A stretch of DNA of 64,000 bases from Primula veris (lineage: Eukaryota > Streptophyta > Magnoliopsida > Ericales > Primulaceae): the NCBI GenBank assembly GCA_963682055.1, contig OY821747.1, forward strand, positions 23,620,126 through 23,684,125, given 5' to 3'. How positions within the stretch are numbered: position 1 is the first letter of the stretch; each line of letters begins with the position of its first letter. Below, piece by piece: positions 22,123-34,207 of this stretch. A program made the position numbers and the translations under genes. A model generated the notes under the pieces. It ran no database searches and was not told the DNA's origin. It worked only from the letters and a program-made list of their open reading frames with translations.

Positions 22123-23378
22123 TGAAATTCCTATCCGCTATTCTAGTTGCAGTTTTGCAGTTAGGTTCCAAGTGATGTTGCAACCACAGTTGGAACCAAG
22201 TGTATTAATGGACAGAACTGAGTAAAGTTAAATGTACTTGAAATAAATCACACGCACATTTAACAACGGAGTTCACCCAACTAGGCTACGTCTCCGGGGC
22301 ACTCACCCAGTTTATGATATTATAAAAGCTTACAATATAAGATTCAAGTCTTATTGAAAAACACTCAGACTCCCTCTAGGTTTTTCTGCCTATCTCTATA
22401 TTGCTCCTACCTTATAATTATCAATTATAAATCAATGGCATACCACCATTATTTTCTTTTAAAGCTCACTGTGTATTCTCTCAAGAATGAGTTCTTTATA
22501 ATTTAGAACACACACTTTTTACAAGCTAAGTTATCAACTATATAAGCAAGTAAAAACAATCCTCTATCTTCAATGTCTTTTGTGATTGCTTTTGACTTTA
22601 TTGATTGGCTTCAATCTTTCCAAACATTACGTGATTCTTCAGCGTGGATTGACTCCAATCATCATTGGTTAATACATGTTTAATAACTAGATTGAAAATA
22701 GGAGTTAGTCTTTTCCTATAACAAGGAAACATATAGGATAATATCTTTAAATATACATATGAAACATTAACTCCATATTTCATTCAATCTTAAACATATC
22801 ATACTGAATTGATAAGGAACAAAGATTGAAACAAGTGATAAAGATTTGCATAAGAATAGAGATATAGATTTATCTATGTAAATGAAACATAACTTTATAA
22901 ACTAATCTCTTTATATCTTTTAGGAAATCTTTCCATACCACTTTGATATTCTCAATATAGACGAACTAAACCTTTAAGAGCATATGAGAATATATCCTGC
23001 ATACTTTGAAACAAATAATTACCATTAAAGAATAGTTATGCAGATTTACAGAACTAAACAGAATCCTGCAAAACAGCAGGTTGGAACTGTGGTTGCAACT
23101 CTGGTTGCAACACTACTTGAAACCACCCACGCTGTCTTAGCAGGTTGTAACTGCGGTTGCAACATTGCTTGAAACCTGTCAACACTTGTCTCAGTAGGTT
23201 GTAACTGAGGTTGCAACATTGCTTGAAACCTGTCAACACTTATCTCAGTTGGTTGTAACTGAGGTTGCAACATTGCTTGAAACAACACTGCCTTAGTTCT
23301 CAACAAACAGTTAGGATTATTTAGTGAAAACCAATAGACAACAAATAGTATATATAGACCAGAAATCTGGTCCTAACA
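22123..23378 (-). repeat. 5' LTR of the SIRE element
   Basis: 1256 bp, lying 2 bp from the primer-binding site. All five motif clusters of the other LTR are conserved at corresponding places (22165, 23080, 23144, 23198, 23252). Confidence 0.95.
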
Positions 23379-23383
23379 GTATA

Positions 23384-25680
23384 GACATGGATCTCTACCA
23401 TGAAATTGGAGAATTGGTGATTATTCGAAACAATTCTAGTAAAAACCATTAAATTGGGGATTACGACAGAACTGGTTTCGAAATAGTTCTTGTAAAACCA
23501 TTTTCTGATTTTAAGAATTTGGGGCTTACGACAGAACTGGTTGAATTCTGAGATTGTTCTGTGTAAAATCAGATTTATCTAGTGTTTACGGCTGAATAAA
23601 TCTTTCAGAATTTGATAATCTTTTTCGGGAATGAACTAGAATACTCTTGCAAAATCAGTTTCTTGAAACCATGCGTGGTTATAGAAATTTGGTGTTTGTG
23701 AAGGAGGAGTTTTAGTTTCATTTTCCGAAATTAGATTGTGCGTGTTTGTTATTTGAGATAACAAACAGTTTCCTGCGAAAAATGTCCGGAACACAGTGGG
23801 TGCTAGAACTGACCAGAACATTGTGGGTGCCGGTATAACTCCTATTAATTTTGCATGAGTGCATATTAATGACGGAGGTTACAAATTCGAAATCACCATT
23901 ATTAAAGCCACTAATGTGGGGATATAATGGGTGGTATCCATATTAATTGTGATTTATTGCAATTTAATTTGGAGGGTTACAAAATTTGTAACAGTACTCA
24001 TTAATGAGATTAATGACGAGTGTTTATAACTTCTTATTAATTGTGATTAATCACAATTTAATTTGGAGAGTTATAAAGTATTGTAACGACAATCGTTGTT
24101 GGCATTTATGGAAAGCTTTATTAGCAATCTACGAATTGCATTGACGAGTCGTTACATATTTGGATGAAATGTTATTTAATAACAAATTTTGTTCATCCAA
24201 GAGCAAATAATTTGATAATTGGACAAATTATAAATTGCCGTTGAGTTTTATTTTAAGAATAAACAAGTATCGGCTATTTTATTATTTGTTGAAATAACAT
24301 CTTATTATTTTATTGAAATAACATTTAATAATTTGTTGAATTAACATTTTATTAGTTTGTTGAAAGAATATTCAATAATTTGTTGATATAACATCTTATT
24401 AAATTGTTGAAATAACATATTATGAATATGTTGTGGTTGCTATTATTGAGAATAGTAATTGAGTAATAGTATATTACTATTATTGGGGAAGAACCCCGAG
24501 GGTCCCATAAATGTGGGGGTAACCCATCGATCATGTAGATCAAGAATCTAAACGTACCCCAAAGCACCTACGGGCGAGTGAGAGAATACCTAACGGTTCA
24601 GTGGTATAGGACTTAAAACGTCTAAAATAAATGATATTGTTCATTTATCATCTTGAAACCGATTAAGTTTCTCTATAACAGTGCGCATGTTCTGAGTGAG
24701 AATAAATGGAATACACGAACTGTGGGGGCGTTAATGTGTGGAAACGTTTTAAATGTTTGGAAATCCACTAACAAGTGCAAGCATCCAAATCTGAATCATG
24801 AATAGTGGTTTTTGAAACCTAAAGGGCAGTAGCCTTTCGGTAGCCAAAACACTAGGATCAAATTGTGATAAGTTTGTTTGTTTGTGGCAATACATGAGTG
24901 ACTATTAGTTCAAAATGAGCATTTTAGTCGATACTCTTGTGGTCAATAATGACATGCTGAGTTATTCAACTAAGTCACTGATTTGACATGATATAGTAGG
25001 TCATAAAAATATAGAACCATAAATGTTTTATTTTTCTAAATCTATTATTTAAATTGAAACACAAACATGAGTTTGTGTTCGAAGCAATGTATTGCTAAGT
25101 CTTCAGTTCGAAGTTTTGAACGGAGTATATAACCTAATGGTTTGATGCATTTGAGATGCGTACAAAACCAAGAAGGGTTTAAAAGGTATTTCCTTAATTT
25201 ATTGATGGTTGTACTAAACACTGATATGTCTACTTGATGAGAACTAAAGAAAAATCAGTCGAGATATTCATTCAAGTAAGAATGAATACGCGAATTCTAT
25301 TGTTGAGAATTAAGGCTGAGGATTAAGGCTTGTCAGAAAACATGTTTAATCTTGGGTGTTCTGTTGTGTTAATCTATCAACTTTAATCCAATGATTAAGT
25401 GTTAATCATTAAATGATAGACTTTTCTTGGACGTGTTAGAAATTGTCTAACTAGTTCCGAAAGGGTATATACACATGGATATGAATACATGGTCAGTGTA
25501 AATGAAACGGTGAATATGAGACGCCATTCACACAATTGTGTTGTTGGAATGACACCAATCGTTAAAGAACGACTTATTATGCTCTCGAGCAAAAATGTAG
25601 TTCTTGAATGATGAATATCATGCTGATAAGTTCAGGGTAAAACTCTGAATTTGTGTGGGAAGTGAGCTTTCCGCAAGGTA
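23384..25680 (+). other. Tork-like internal region right of the nested insertion
   Basis: No readable domain up to the integrase end at 25.68 kb. The phrase 'ttacgacagaactggttt/ttga' recurs near 23460 and 23525, showing short internal duplications. It holds the tandem repeat listed at 24281-24425. Confidence 0.5.
24281..24425 (+). repeat. AT-rich tandem repeat inside the Tork-like element
   Basis: About six imperfect units of 24-30 bp with the core 'ttgttgaaataaca(t)cttatta'. Units vary in length and sequence. Confidence 0.65.
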
Positions 25681-26700
25681 TGTGTTGAACAAACTACCGC
25701 TTAGGAAGTTAGACCAACCAGTCAAAATTATAGAAGGCATGATGCCTGGCTATAAGTTCATGAAAGTTTGGTACTACCTAAGAAAGGTCGCAATCTGGCT
25801 CCTTAAAGGACTTGGATAGGATCGAAAACGGTAGATTGTGTGTTTATCAGATAAGCACAAAATATAGTGCTGATCGGTTTCTAGTGCATAAATCAGATGA
25901 CTTTAAGCTGCATATAGAGTTCTATGTCCGAGAAGCATATTTTCTAAATGAGGAGATTTTCTGCAAAAACTCTAACGCCTGGCGAGTGTGATTAATACGT
26001 TGAGGGTTCAAAGCATTACGCTACCCAAGACAAGTGAACACTCAAACGGTGCTGGAAAATGGGGGCAAGTGAAACTTGTAAAGAAGATAAAGTGCCTCGA
26101 CGTAGTAAAGGGTGAGAAAAGAAACTTTCTTCGACCCTTGACCTTCATGAGTAAAGGTAAATCGATGACATTGAAATAATCAATATTATCCATATAATGT
26201 GTATATGGGAAGAGACCATCAACAATGAGGTTGGTAGGCACCAGAGACATATAGTCAACGACTATAAGTAAATTGACGATGTTGATAATTTCAATAGTTA
26301 TACTCCAGTCTCATGGAGGTTTTTGTATAAACTTGCATAGTTGGAGAAACTGTAGAGTTAGAATTCATAACGTTGAATCAAGCTACAGAAGAGGCAGATT
26401 GGCTGAGAAGTCTTGGGAGGTATTTCAAGTGGCCAAAATCTGTTCCCGCAATAAACGTGCACTGCTGCAGTCAGACAGTTATTAAACGGGATCGGAATAA
26501 TTTGTATAATGGAAAGTCCCAACAAAGTCATGACATATTCGTCGGAGACACAAATCCGTAAGAGGAATTGCTAGCAAAAATTTTGGTATCCATAGACTTA
26601 GCAAGGTCTAAGGATAATAATGCGGATCCATATACAAAATGCTTGACTCGTGGAGGAGTCGGAGCATCATCGAGGGAAATGGGGGATGAAGCCCAATAAA
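25680..26700 (+). pseudogene. Tork-like pol remnants: integrase end and RNase H end
   Basis: 25683-25800 reads LNKLPLRKL, MMPGYKFMKVWYYL and a KVAIW block, corresponding to the integrase C-terminal 'LP.KK…YKYLKVWGC' region. 26375-26560 reads NQATEEADWLRSLG, VPAINVHCCSQTVI and NLYNGKSQ, the RNase H 'AEWLR… IHCDNQAAI…YNGKSRH' region. 26575-26690 reads LAKILVSIDLARSKDNNADP. Reverse transcriptase is not recognisable between them. Frames are broken throughout. Confidence 0.75.
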
Positions 26701-27281
26701 TTGGAAACCTTCACATAAGCTACCCAACATGTACTGGAAACTCCAGTCTCAGGTTCAATGGGAAAACTGAACTGTGCGGGTTACCAAACAAAGCACTCGA
26801 GAACATAAGTTCTCAGCCCATTTCTATGATGAAATAGTGATAGACCTGTACCATTTTAAGGGTGAGCATGAGGCTCTTAAGGAATCAAGTATCTCGAAGG
26901 TCGAGTGGGGTGAGTCAGGACACCTTTGACTTGAAATCACCTATAACGAGTGTGTATGGCCGATACTATGTGATGATCTAGGGCTAAATCACTAGAGCAC
27001 TAGGTTGAATTTGTCAAGGCAGTCCAGGGCCAAATATGGACAACAACTAAAGGGCCTAGTAAGTGGTGTAGAGAAGTCACTGTGCGAGTATTATTTTGTT
27101 ATACACAAAACGCTAAAGGTTCAAAGCATTACGCTACCTAAGTCAAGTATATCCGAAAGATATTTCGCTATGGCAGGTTCAAGTCGCGCGCTACCTGTCC
27201 TTATGCAGTGAGTTCTCGTGGTTCTCTCGATTGCATTTAGTTGCACCTTGCATGTTTTATAATTGCATTCATGTGGGGGAT

Positions 27282-27842
27282 TGTTGGATAAAACTTTGTT
27301 TTATGGTTTTGAATGCAATTAAAAATTATGAGTTTCAAAACTTTATTACTCCATTAAGTGTGGCTCTTTATTGAAAAAAGAGTTACAATAGAAATATATA
27401 AAATGATGGTTTCCAACCATTTTTTCTAAGAGCTTTTCAATAAGTTTTTTTATGAGAAATAAAATACATATCATAAACACATTCACACACAAACACACAA
27501 ACACACAAACACATATGCATACATATAGAGAGAGAGTACCGCATCACCAACGGCCCGACCGTGGCTCGGTGCCGTTTCCGCCGAGTCACATGTGATAGAC
27601 GTTGTACCTTGGGAACGAAGTGTCCCATTTAGCCAGAAGCAGAGGTGGCGGGGCAAATATCGTTTAAGGGAACTGCTTGCAGTTACCTCGTCTCGGAATT
27701 TAGTTCATTTCGGTATCATTTACATACTCTTAATTTTGAAGGTTGTAATTGATATTTATATATTTGAGGAAACCATTTTCTGTTTATTTGTTCTTTTATT
27801 TTCCGTAAAAATTATTGTGTATTATTTAAAACGTACCCAACA
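27282..27842 (+). repeat. 3' LTR of the Tork-like element
   Basis: Same ends as the left copy. It is longer by an expansion of an ACACAAAC tract and carries roughly 22 substitutions relative to it. Confidence 0.9.
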
Positions 27843-28251
27843 AAATGAAACAAAAATGGTACTATGATTTATGAAGGGTATAAATAGTTTAAAATTTAGA
27901 CTTTAGACACAAATGCATGCATACGAGGTTAACTAATTTAGAGTGCATTAATGAGATAGTTCACATCTTTTAGTATTATTTCTATATTATTTTGTTTGTG
28001 CAATACGGTAACAAGTTTTTTTTGTACATATAAAGAATTAAGAGACAAATCCTTCAAAAATGCGGATGTCTTTGCTTAATTTGAGCACTATAATAGCTAG
28101 TCAAACTGGCCAAAGGTTTTAACTAACACTTAATTTGAACTTTTTTTTTTCTCGATTATTAGAAGTGTTTCTTCTGTTTGGAGTAAGAGTACTTTGTCGA
28201 CATCTTTGATGAGATTTTGATAAATATTTTAAAAGACCTCATTATCTACAG
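27843..28251 (+). other. Right remnant of AVT1-like intron 1
   Basis: Starts with the right target duplication AAATG and ends in a pyrimidine-poor but usable acceptor (ctacag) at 28251. No other feature. Confidence 0.65.
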
Positions 28252-29831
28252 GCGTTGGAATATTGTCGATTCCCTATGCATTAGCCTCCGGAGGTTGGTT
28301 AAGCATAATTCTCTTTCTATTAATCGCATGCCTATCCTTGTATACCGGAATCCTTATAAAAAGATGTATGGACGTGCAACCAAATATTCGATCTTATCCC
28401 GACATAGGTGAATTGGCATTTGGAAGTAAAGGAAGAACAATTGTATCTATTTCCATGAACATTGATCTATGCATTATCGCGACAGGTTTTTTAATACTGA
28501 TCTTGAAATAGGCGGAGTTTTAACTTGTTTCCAAACACGGATCTTGAAATAGACAGAGTTTTAATTAGTGGGAAACAAATGTTTGTCGCCTTGGCTGCCC
28601 TTGTTATCTTGCCTACGATTTTGCTAAACAGTTTGAATCTGCTTTCTTATATCTCGGCCACTGGAGTTTTTGCGTGTATAATTATTTTGGGCTCAGTTTT
28701 TTGGGCTGGGGAATATATGATAGGATCGGATTTCAGCATAAAGAAGAGCTTTTAAATTGGAAAGGTATCCCTAATGCTGTGAGCTTATACGCCTTTTGCA
28801 ATTGTGCTCATCCAGTGTTTCCCACTCTCTACACTTCGATGAAGAACCGAAAATACTTTTCTGAGGTAAATGACCATCTATGAAACCACAATGTAGTTCA
28901 ACTTGTTAGTTTTCAAAGTAGTTTTTTTGTTATGATTTTCATCAGTGTACTAACTAAACTTATATCAGGTGATGATCGTCTGTTTTCTTTTGTGTACCAT
29001 TACCTACGCATCAATGTCAATTGTTGGATACCTAATGTTCGGCCCCGAGGTGCAATCACAAATAATCTTAAACCTACCAACAAATAAAATCATCTCGAAA
29101 GTGGCCATATACACAACCCTAGTCAATCCTATAGCAAAATATGCATTAATGGTAACCCCAGTTGTGAATAACATCGAGAACCAATTTTGTTCATACTACC
29201 TAAAGGAACCGGCTAACATTTTCATCCGATCAAATTTTATTATTAGCACCATTATTGTCGCTGTGGCTATACCTTTTTTCGGGGAATTAATGTCACTTGT
29301 TGGAGCTTTTTTTAGTATGACTGCGTCGGTTATAATCCCGTGCTTACGTATTAGTTTCATTGTGTTTGTTGGTGTTGTAATTGTAATTGTTATTGTAATT
29401 GTGGGTACTTACGTATCAATTTTGGATATTTTAGAACATTTCTAAGTCTAATTTGGGTTTGTTTCGACAAGAACTGTGTTTAGTTTTTGATTTGGCATTA
29501 AATAAGTTAACTCCTTCATAATGCCTTTTGCCTTTTTTCAGTCCCAAATAAACTTGCATGATTGCTTAAAATTGACCTTTTAAAAGCAGTCAGATAGTCA
29601 ATAAAAACTACTTTATAGAATTTCTTCCTTATGGGTTGTTTGATTTCATAACTATTGTACTATCAAATGTATCAAATGAAGGTAGTAATAGTTAAATCAT
29701 CTTGTTCAACTACATTTTAGTGTCTAAAGACTTTGCTTGCTTTGTAATTTAATTTAATGTTGCATTAGACGGATTCAAATACAAATGGTTACCACTTTGT
29801 GAAGGTATAGTATTGTACTTTGTGACCTGAT

Positions 29832-29956
29832 ATTCGTTGATGATCTTTTTTTTTTATAATCACTATTCGTTGATTATCTTTTTTCTTTTGATAATCACTA
29901 TTCGTTGATTATCTTTTTTTGTTTTTGATAATCACTATTCGTGATGATCTATATGA
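29832..29956. repeat. Tandem repeat of about 34-37 bp, three copies
   Basis: Units 'attcgttgat(g/t)atc', a T-run, and '(g)ataatcact' follow one another, differing mainly in T-run length. Confidence 0.8.
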
Positions 29957-30823
29957 CAATATTTCTTCTTTCTTGAAAGCTACACCATTGGTCTTCTCCA
30001 TATTCTTTAAAGTAATTCTATTCGATTAAGAGAAATGCACTATACTAAACTCAAAGAATCAAATAAAAAGGGAACGTGGAAACTTAAAACTTTAAGTAAT
30101 AACCATAATCATACTTTTGTTGCCTAAGAATTTTGTCAATGTTTTTTTTCTTATTTCCATAGATTCGAAATGTTTAAGGCACACAAAATGTAGATTGCAG
30201 CCATGTTTGATTGTTGGAACTCGAGATCGGAGTATGAGTCTGAATGTCTGATAGACCTCAGCAATACTATGAAAACGCAAATTCCAAATGGATTGCTTGT
30301 TCTGCTTTCTTTTCAAGTCACATTCATAATCTTCCTGGATTGTTAGTAACGGGATTTAAAATCCCACAACCAAACAATACCTTAGATACTGATGATATAG
30401 CTTATAATTGGCAACAAAAGAAAGTGTTTTCCAGCCTCAACGGTATATACCGAATCCAGTGAACTGGATTGCGATTAAGCCTTTCTAGCAATTTTTGCAA
30501 AGAGTTCAGGAAATTAAAAACTATTCTGAAGAAAAGTACAAGCTTTTATGACATTTGTTCTGGTGAATGGGTATAGAACAAAAAGAGTAGGAATCTGGTA
30601 AGCAATTACTTATACATAAGCTTTTATTGCTATCACCAATAGGACACATCAGGCACCCGATTAGATACAAATACCGAATTTTTGAGTAAATAACTAACTC
30701 CTCTGTAACTCTATTGCTGCTCACGAAACAACGCAATATCAATAAGGCTTATAAGCCAAACTATACATAATTGTAAAACTGCACCAAACAAAACATTTCA
30801 CACACCAGAATTTTTGTTTGACT

Positions 30824-30982
30824 AAGAAAATTGAGAACATGCTTACATATGTTCATAATAAGCCTTAGGTTTAATACTAAACACCTTAACATAGCAAATT
30901 GCAAGAAAATAGAGAACCTGCTTACATTTGTTCATAATAAGGCTTAGGTAAAAATACTAAATTTGCAGAAAACCAACACAAG
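30824..30982. repeat. Tandem duplication of about 80 bp
   Basis: 'aagaaaat(t)gagaacatgctta…ttcataataagccttagg' at 30824 recurs with few differences at 30902. A related phrase ('accatataagtacactata') is duplicated at about 31844-31862 and 31897-31915. Confidence 0.7.
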
Positions 30983-31476
30983 TTTTGTTAATCGATAATT
31001 CAAATGCAAAATACCTTTAAAAAATAAAATGAAATGCAATCTCTGGTCCCAGTACTGTCATGTCATTCTTCATTCCGCTTCTCCAATCGTTTCTTAGCAA
31101 TTTTCACCTAAAAAAAGTAATTAGAAATTTTCACCTGAAAAAGGAAATTAACTATCTATACAAGTTACATGCATCTCCACTATACACCCTTAAAATATAG
31201 TTGACATTTATTTATTAAAATTTGTAGGGCGTGTTACAATTAAATCATCCTGCTTCCTACCAGACTTAGCAAATCACACCAGGACCCAACTTTAATATAT
31301 ATGAGAAATTAGGTTCACAGTGTTCACGGATTACTTCATATTGCAGTTACCACTCTTAAATATCTTTAGGAGTTTACATAAGCTTTAAAAGGATTTGGAA
31401 TTTGCTAAAAATTGAAAATATTTTTGGTCTTGTGTTAAAGCCAATCCAGTCTTTTCCTCAATACTAGCAAAACAGC

Positions 31477-31500
31477 CCCCGGCAAAGCCGGGGTTTTTTT
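31477..31500. repeat. GC-rich hairpin followed by a T-run, copy 1
   Basis: CCCCGGC, loop AAA, GCCGGGG, then seven T residues. It looks like a bacterial intrinsic terminator but sits in AT-rich plant DNA and has a second copy at 32038 with shared flanks. Confidence 0.6.
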
Positions 31501-32037
31501 ATTTTGTTTGTTCTGCTTATAAGCCGAAATAGTGATACCTATAGCGGATTTAATCCAGCAAATTTGCTTCAGAAGTTGCAACCAAGAAGGCCGCAATCGT
31601 TTAGCTCTAACCTTTTTCAAATATACTACTACTACTACTATTAATTATGCATAAGCTTGATATATCTCTCATATCAGTAACTCAATAAGAAGAACCAACC
31701 CACATAAGTGCACTCATATCAAAACTATAGGACTCAATTAAGCAGGTTAGAAGTAGAAATCGTAATATCTAGGAGGGACTTAATCCAGCCTATATAATTT
31801 ATATAGTTTCTCTCATATCAAAAATTCAGTTAAAAAAACAAACCATATAAGTACACTATACTAAAACTAAAGAATTCAATCAAGCATATAAGTAAACAAA
31901 CCATATAAGTACACTATATACTCGTATAAGCGAAAAGAGTAATACACTCCGTCCATTAAATTAATTCACCTGTCCCGCATATAAGTAAATTAGTAAAAAA
32001 ACAAAACATCCACGTAAACTTACTATTAGCAAAGCTG

Positions 32038-32054
32038 CCCCGGCAAGGTCGGGG
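32038..32054. repeat. GC-rich hairpin, copy 2
   Basis: CCCCGGC, loop AAG, GTCGGGG (one G-T pair). Flanks shared with copy 1: 'ttagcaaa(a/g)c' upstream and 'attttgtt' downstream. Probably a short dispersed repeat. Confidence 0.55.
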
Positions 32055-34080
32055 TCTTTCATTTTGTTGATTGTATATTGAAATGAGTTCGGAGTAGTTT
32101 AGTAGAACTATGAAATAACCACGTTTAGTTTACTTTGCAATGTTCATGAAGTGTATATTATATATATAGTTTAATAAATTCTCTCTTCATAATTTATGAC
32201 CAATTCATATTAATAGTTATATTAACAGTTCGTAATAGCTATATGCAATAAAAATCTATAAATATACAATATGAATTTGCTGTAAAACGTTTCTAAAGTG
32301 ACTAATTCAGATTGTAAATTTCTAATCTACATGTATTTTTTTTTGTGTTTTTCAAATCATAGGAAGGGTCAATTGTGCTATTCATCTCATTATTGTATGA
32401 AAAAGGTAGCTTTGTTAGGGACGTATTGATATTTCATTTATCTTTCTAAAAATTGGTTGCACCATTGTTAAAAAGCTGCAACTAATTTTTTTAAATAAAG
32501 CTCCAACCGAAACTACAATGATTAGTATTGTAGTTTCGTGAGATTATAGTAATTCTTGAAAGAGGCAAAAGGGAGTTTGGGGCTATAAGAGGGCAAGTCG
32601 CAAGTATGAGCTCACCAGGACATGCCCGCTTTCTATAAAAGTGCAAATGAATATTGAGGTTAATAAAGTATTTGTGTTAGAATTATGAGGATTGAGGACC
32701 ATACAAGTAATAATAGCTTAGAACAGTTAAATTGAAAGCCGCAACAGGTGTGAACGCAAGCAGACTGCAGACTAGCAGGCATGTCTACAAGTCAATATTT
32801 GGTAAGCAGAAACAATTCTAACCTGAACTTGTTAAAGAAGTCATTTTCAGGCATGAAAACGTCTGAAAATTAGTTTTATAGAGTAGACAAATTTTAGTAA
32901 AATGTTTGTATGGAGGATGAGGAAGCTACAAACTCGGCCTGAGCAACTTTTGCAGAGATATTAAGCTGGCTTGTAAACTCCTCCTGGGTAGAATAATAAA
33001 TGTTCGTAAAGAGGGCCAGGACTCAACAAAGTCGATCCTACACCCTATGCTTTAGTGAACAAGCTACATATATAAGGAATTGGATCATTCAACAATTATC
33101 ATAACGAAATTTTAGTTCATGCTGTTTATTTTATTAAGGCAGTGAAGTAGAAGGAGAATCCAAAGCGGTAGAACAACGGTTAGGCTGTCAAATAAACAAA
33201 TCATTTTGGGCTCTGCTTATCAATGAAAGTTTCTTTCGTGTCGGAAGTCTGTTCTAAGACTAATTCATTTTGCTAGTCAGAAGAAGTAATAGATTTGTTC
33301 TGAAACTGTTTTAAGAGCAATAGATAAGTTCAATAGTAGGTGAGATTACGCTCCCTCGCGTAACCTTCCATTTGAAGAGAATAAAGGAAAGACCAAGTTG
33401 AATTAATCCAGTTAAAACTCTAAAGAAATAAAGCAAAACATCAAAATTTGACAATGCAACCCAATGTGCAGAGATCAGGAACTAAAGAGTATAACTACTA
33501 ACCTATATTAATGTTGAAATTTATTGTGACCGTGAAAGAGTAATCTCTGGGTATTTTCTCAATTGAAATGTATCACATGTATTGAGGTTCTCATCAAAGG
33601 AGTAACTTGAATGAGATCATATTATCCATATACATTATACACTGTCATTTCATTTTGTTAACTTGAGTTTGGATAAGTTGGTCACAGTCTAAACATTCAA
33701 TACGGTTATTGTATGATTGTTTAATTTATCGAATTGAATCCTCTGTTCATAATCAATATCATTTCCCTTCCAAACCTAGTAAGCCGTATAAAAATCTGAC
33801 TTCGATGACCAATAAATTAAAAAAGTTCACTCTGGATATGAGACTAATATATCGATAAGAGTCTCATTCTTGGTTCACGATGCTTTAATATGTGATTAGA
33901 TATTCAAAGTGCTCTAAACATTTAGCTGATCAAGCCTTTTCTCAATATGCAGATTCCAAAAATTAAAACCTTAACACAGTTAAAGCGAAGCCCATACCTA
34001 CATGGTACATATTAATATTCATCAAGTAGAAACAACTTCAAACTTTTTAGAAAAACTATAGGAAATTTACTTTGCTTCCA

Positions 34081-34086
<6 letters not shown>

Positions 34087-34161
<75 letters not shown>
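34087..34161. repeat. (TA)n microsatellite
   Basis: About 37 uninterrupted TA units just downstream of the F-box gene stop codon. Confidence 0.97.
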
Positions 34162-34164
<3 letters not shown>

Positions 34165-34207
34165 GATATGCAGCTGCAATATTGAATATAAGCAAAACTA
34201 CCTTGGA

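Larger units (their letters stand above)
13157..23378 (-). mobile_element. Young SIRE-type Ty1-copia element nested in the Tork-like element
   Basis: LTRs at 13157-14427 and 22123-23378 are flanked by GTATA on both sides (13152-13156 and 23379-23383). Read on the minus strand the order is LTR, primer-binding site, gag, protease, integrase, reverse transcriptase, RNase H, a long spacer, an additional ORF, polypurine tract, LTR. The LTRs differ at about 21 of 1255 aligned positions by eye (about 1.7%), plus a 16-bp and a 1-bp indel. Gag-pol carries two in-frame TAA codons, one frameshift and one TAG, and the extra ORF a frameshift, so this copy is defective despite its youth. Long LTRs, lineage-typical pol wording and the extra 3' ORF support SIRE/Maximus. 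Confidence 0.95.
11165..27842 (+). mobile_element. Old Tork-like Ty1-copia element, split by the SIRE element
   Basis: The two LTRs (11165-11711 and 27282-27842) are flanked by identical 5-bp target duplications, AAATG at 11160-11164 and 27843-27847. A purine tract (atgtgggggat) precedes the right LTR, giving plus orientation. Removing the nested SIRE insertion leaves about 5.3 kb of internal sequence, a normal copia size. Recognisable but broken pol remnants lie at 25.7-26.7 kb; their wording (LARSKDNNADPYTKCLTRG, the usual ADPLTKGL near the RNase H end) suggests the Tork lineage. I see no standard primer-binding site after the left LTR. The LTRs differ at about 22 of 547 positions (roughly 4%, counted by eye). 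Confidence 0.88.
10364..29445 (+). pseudogene. AVT1-like vacuolar amino-acid transporter, three exons, probably inactivated
   Basis: Exon 1 (10364-10535) encodes a short hydrophilic N-terminus ending FFKTCFNGLNALSG; intron 1 begins GTCATT at 10536. Exon 2 (28252-28865) resumes in phase with VGILSIPYALASGGWLS, the first membrane segments of the AVT1 branch of the amino acid/auxin permease (AAAP) family, and later has NAVSLYAFCNCAHPVFPTLY. Exon 3 (28969-29445) has GYLMFGPEVQSQIILNLP and the last helices. AVT1 proteins exchange amino acids across the tonoplast. Lesions: a small duplication with stops and a frame change at 28498-28566, a frameshift at about 28713-28720, and apparent loss of about 15 residues after IIPCL near 29340. 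Splice sites otherwise look usable. Intron 1 is 17,716 bp because of nested retrotransposons. Confidence 0.8.
29446..34086. other. Intergenic region with short local repeats
   Basis: No gene is supported in these 4.6 kb; open frames are below 80 codons and unlike any family I know. It contains several local duplications, listed separately, and a (CTA)n tract near 31622-31641. Confidence 0.55.

Noticed and set aside
30244..30462. 72-codon open frame in the intergenic region
   Set aside because: Composition and lack of any recognisable motif or splice partner make it indistinguishable from chance.
31060..31100. Possible last exon on the minus strand (VKIAKKRLEKRNEE after an acceptor-like tttttttag)
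   Set aside because: Too short, and no upstream exon or family could be identified.
31477..31500. Intrinsic transcription terminator
   Set aside because: Such terminators belong to bacteria and plastids. Everything around is nuclear plant DNA and the hairpin has a second copy with shared flanks.
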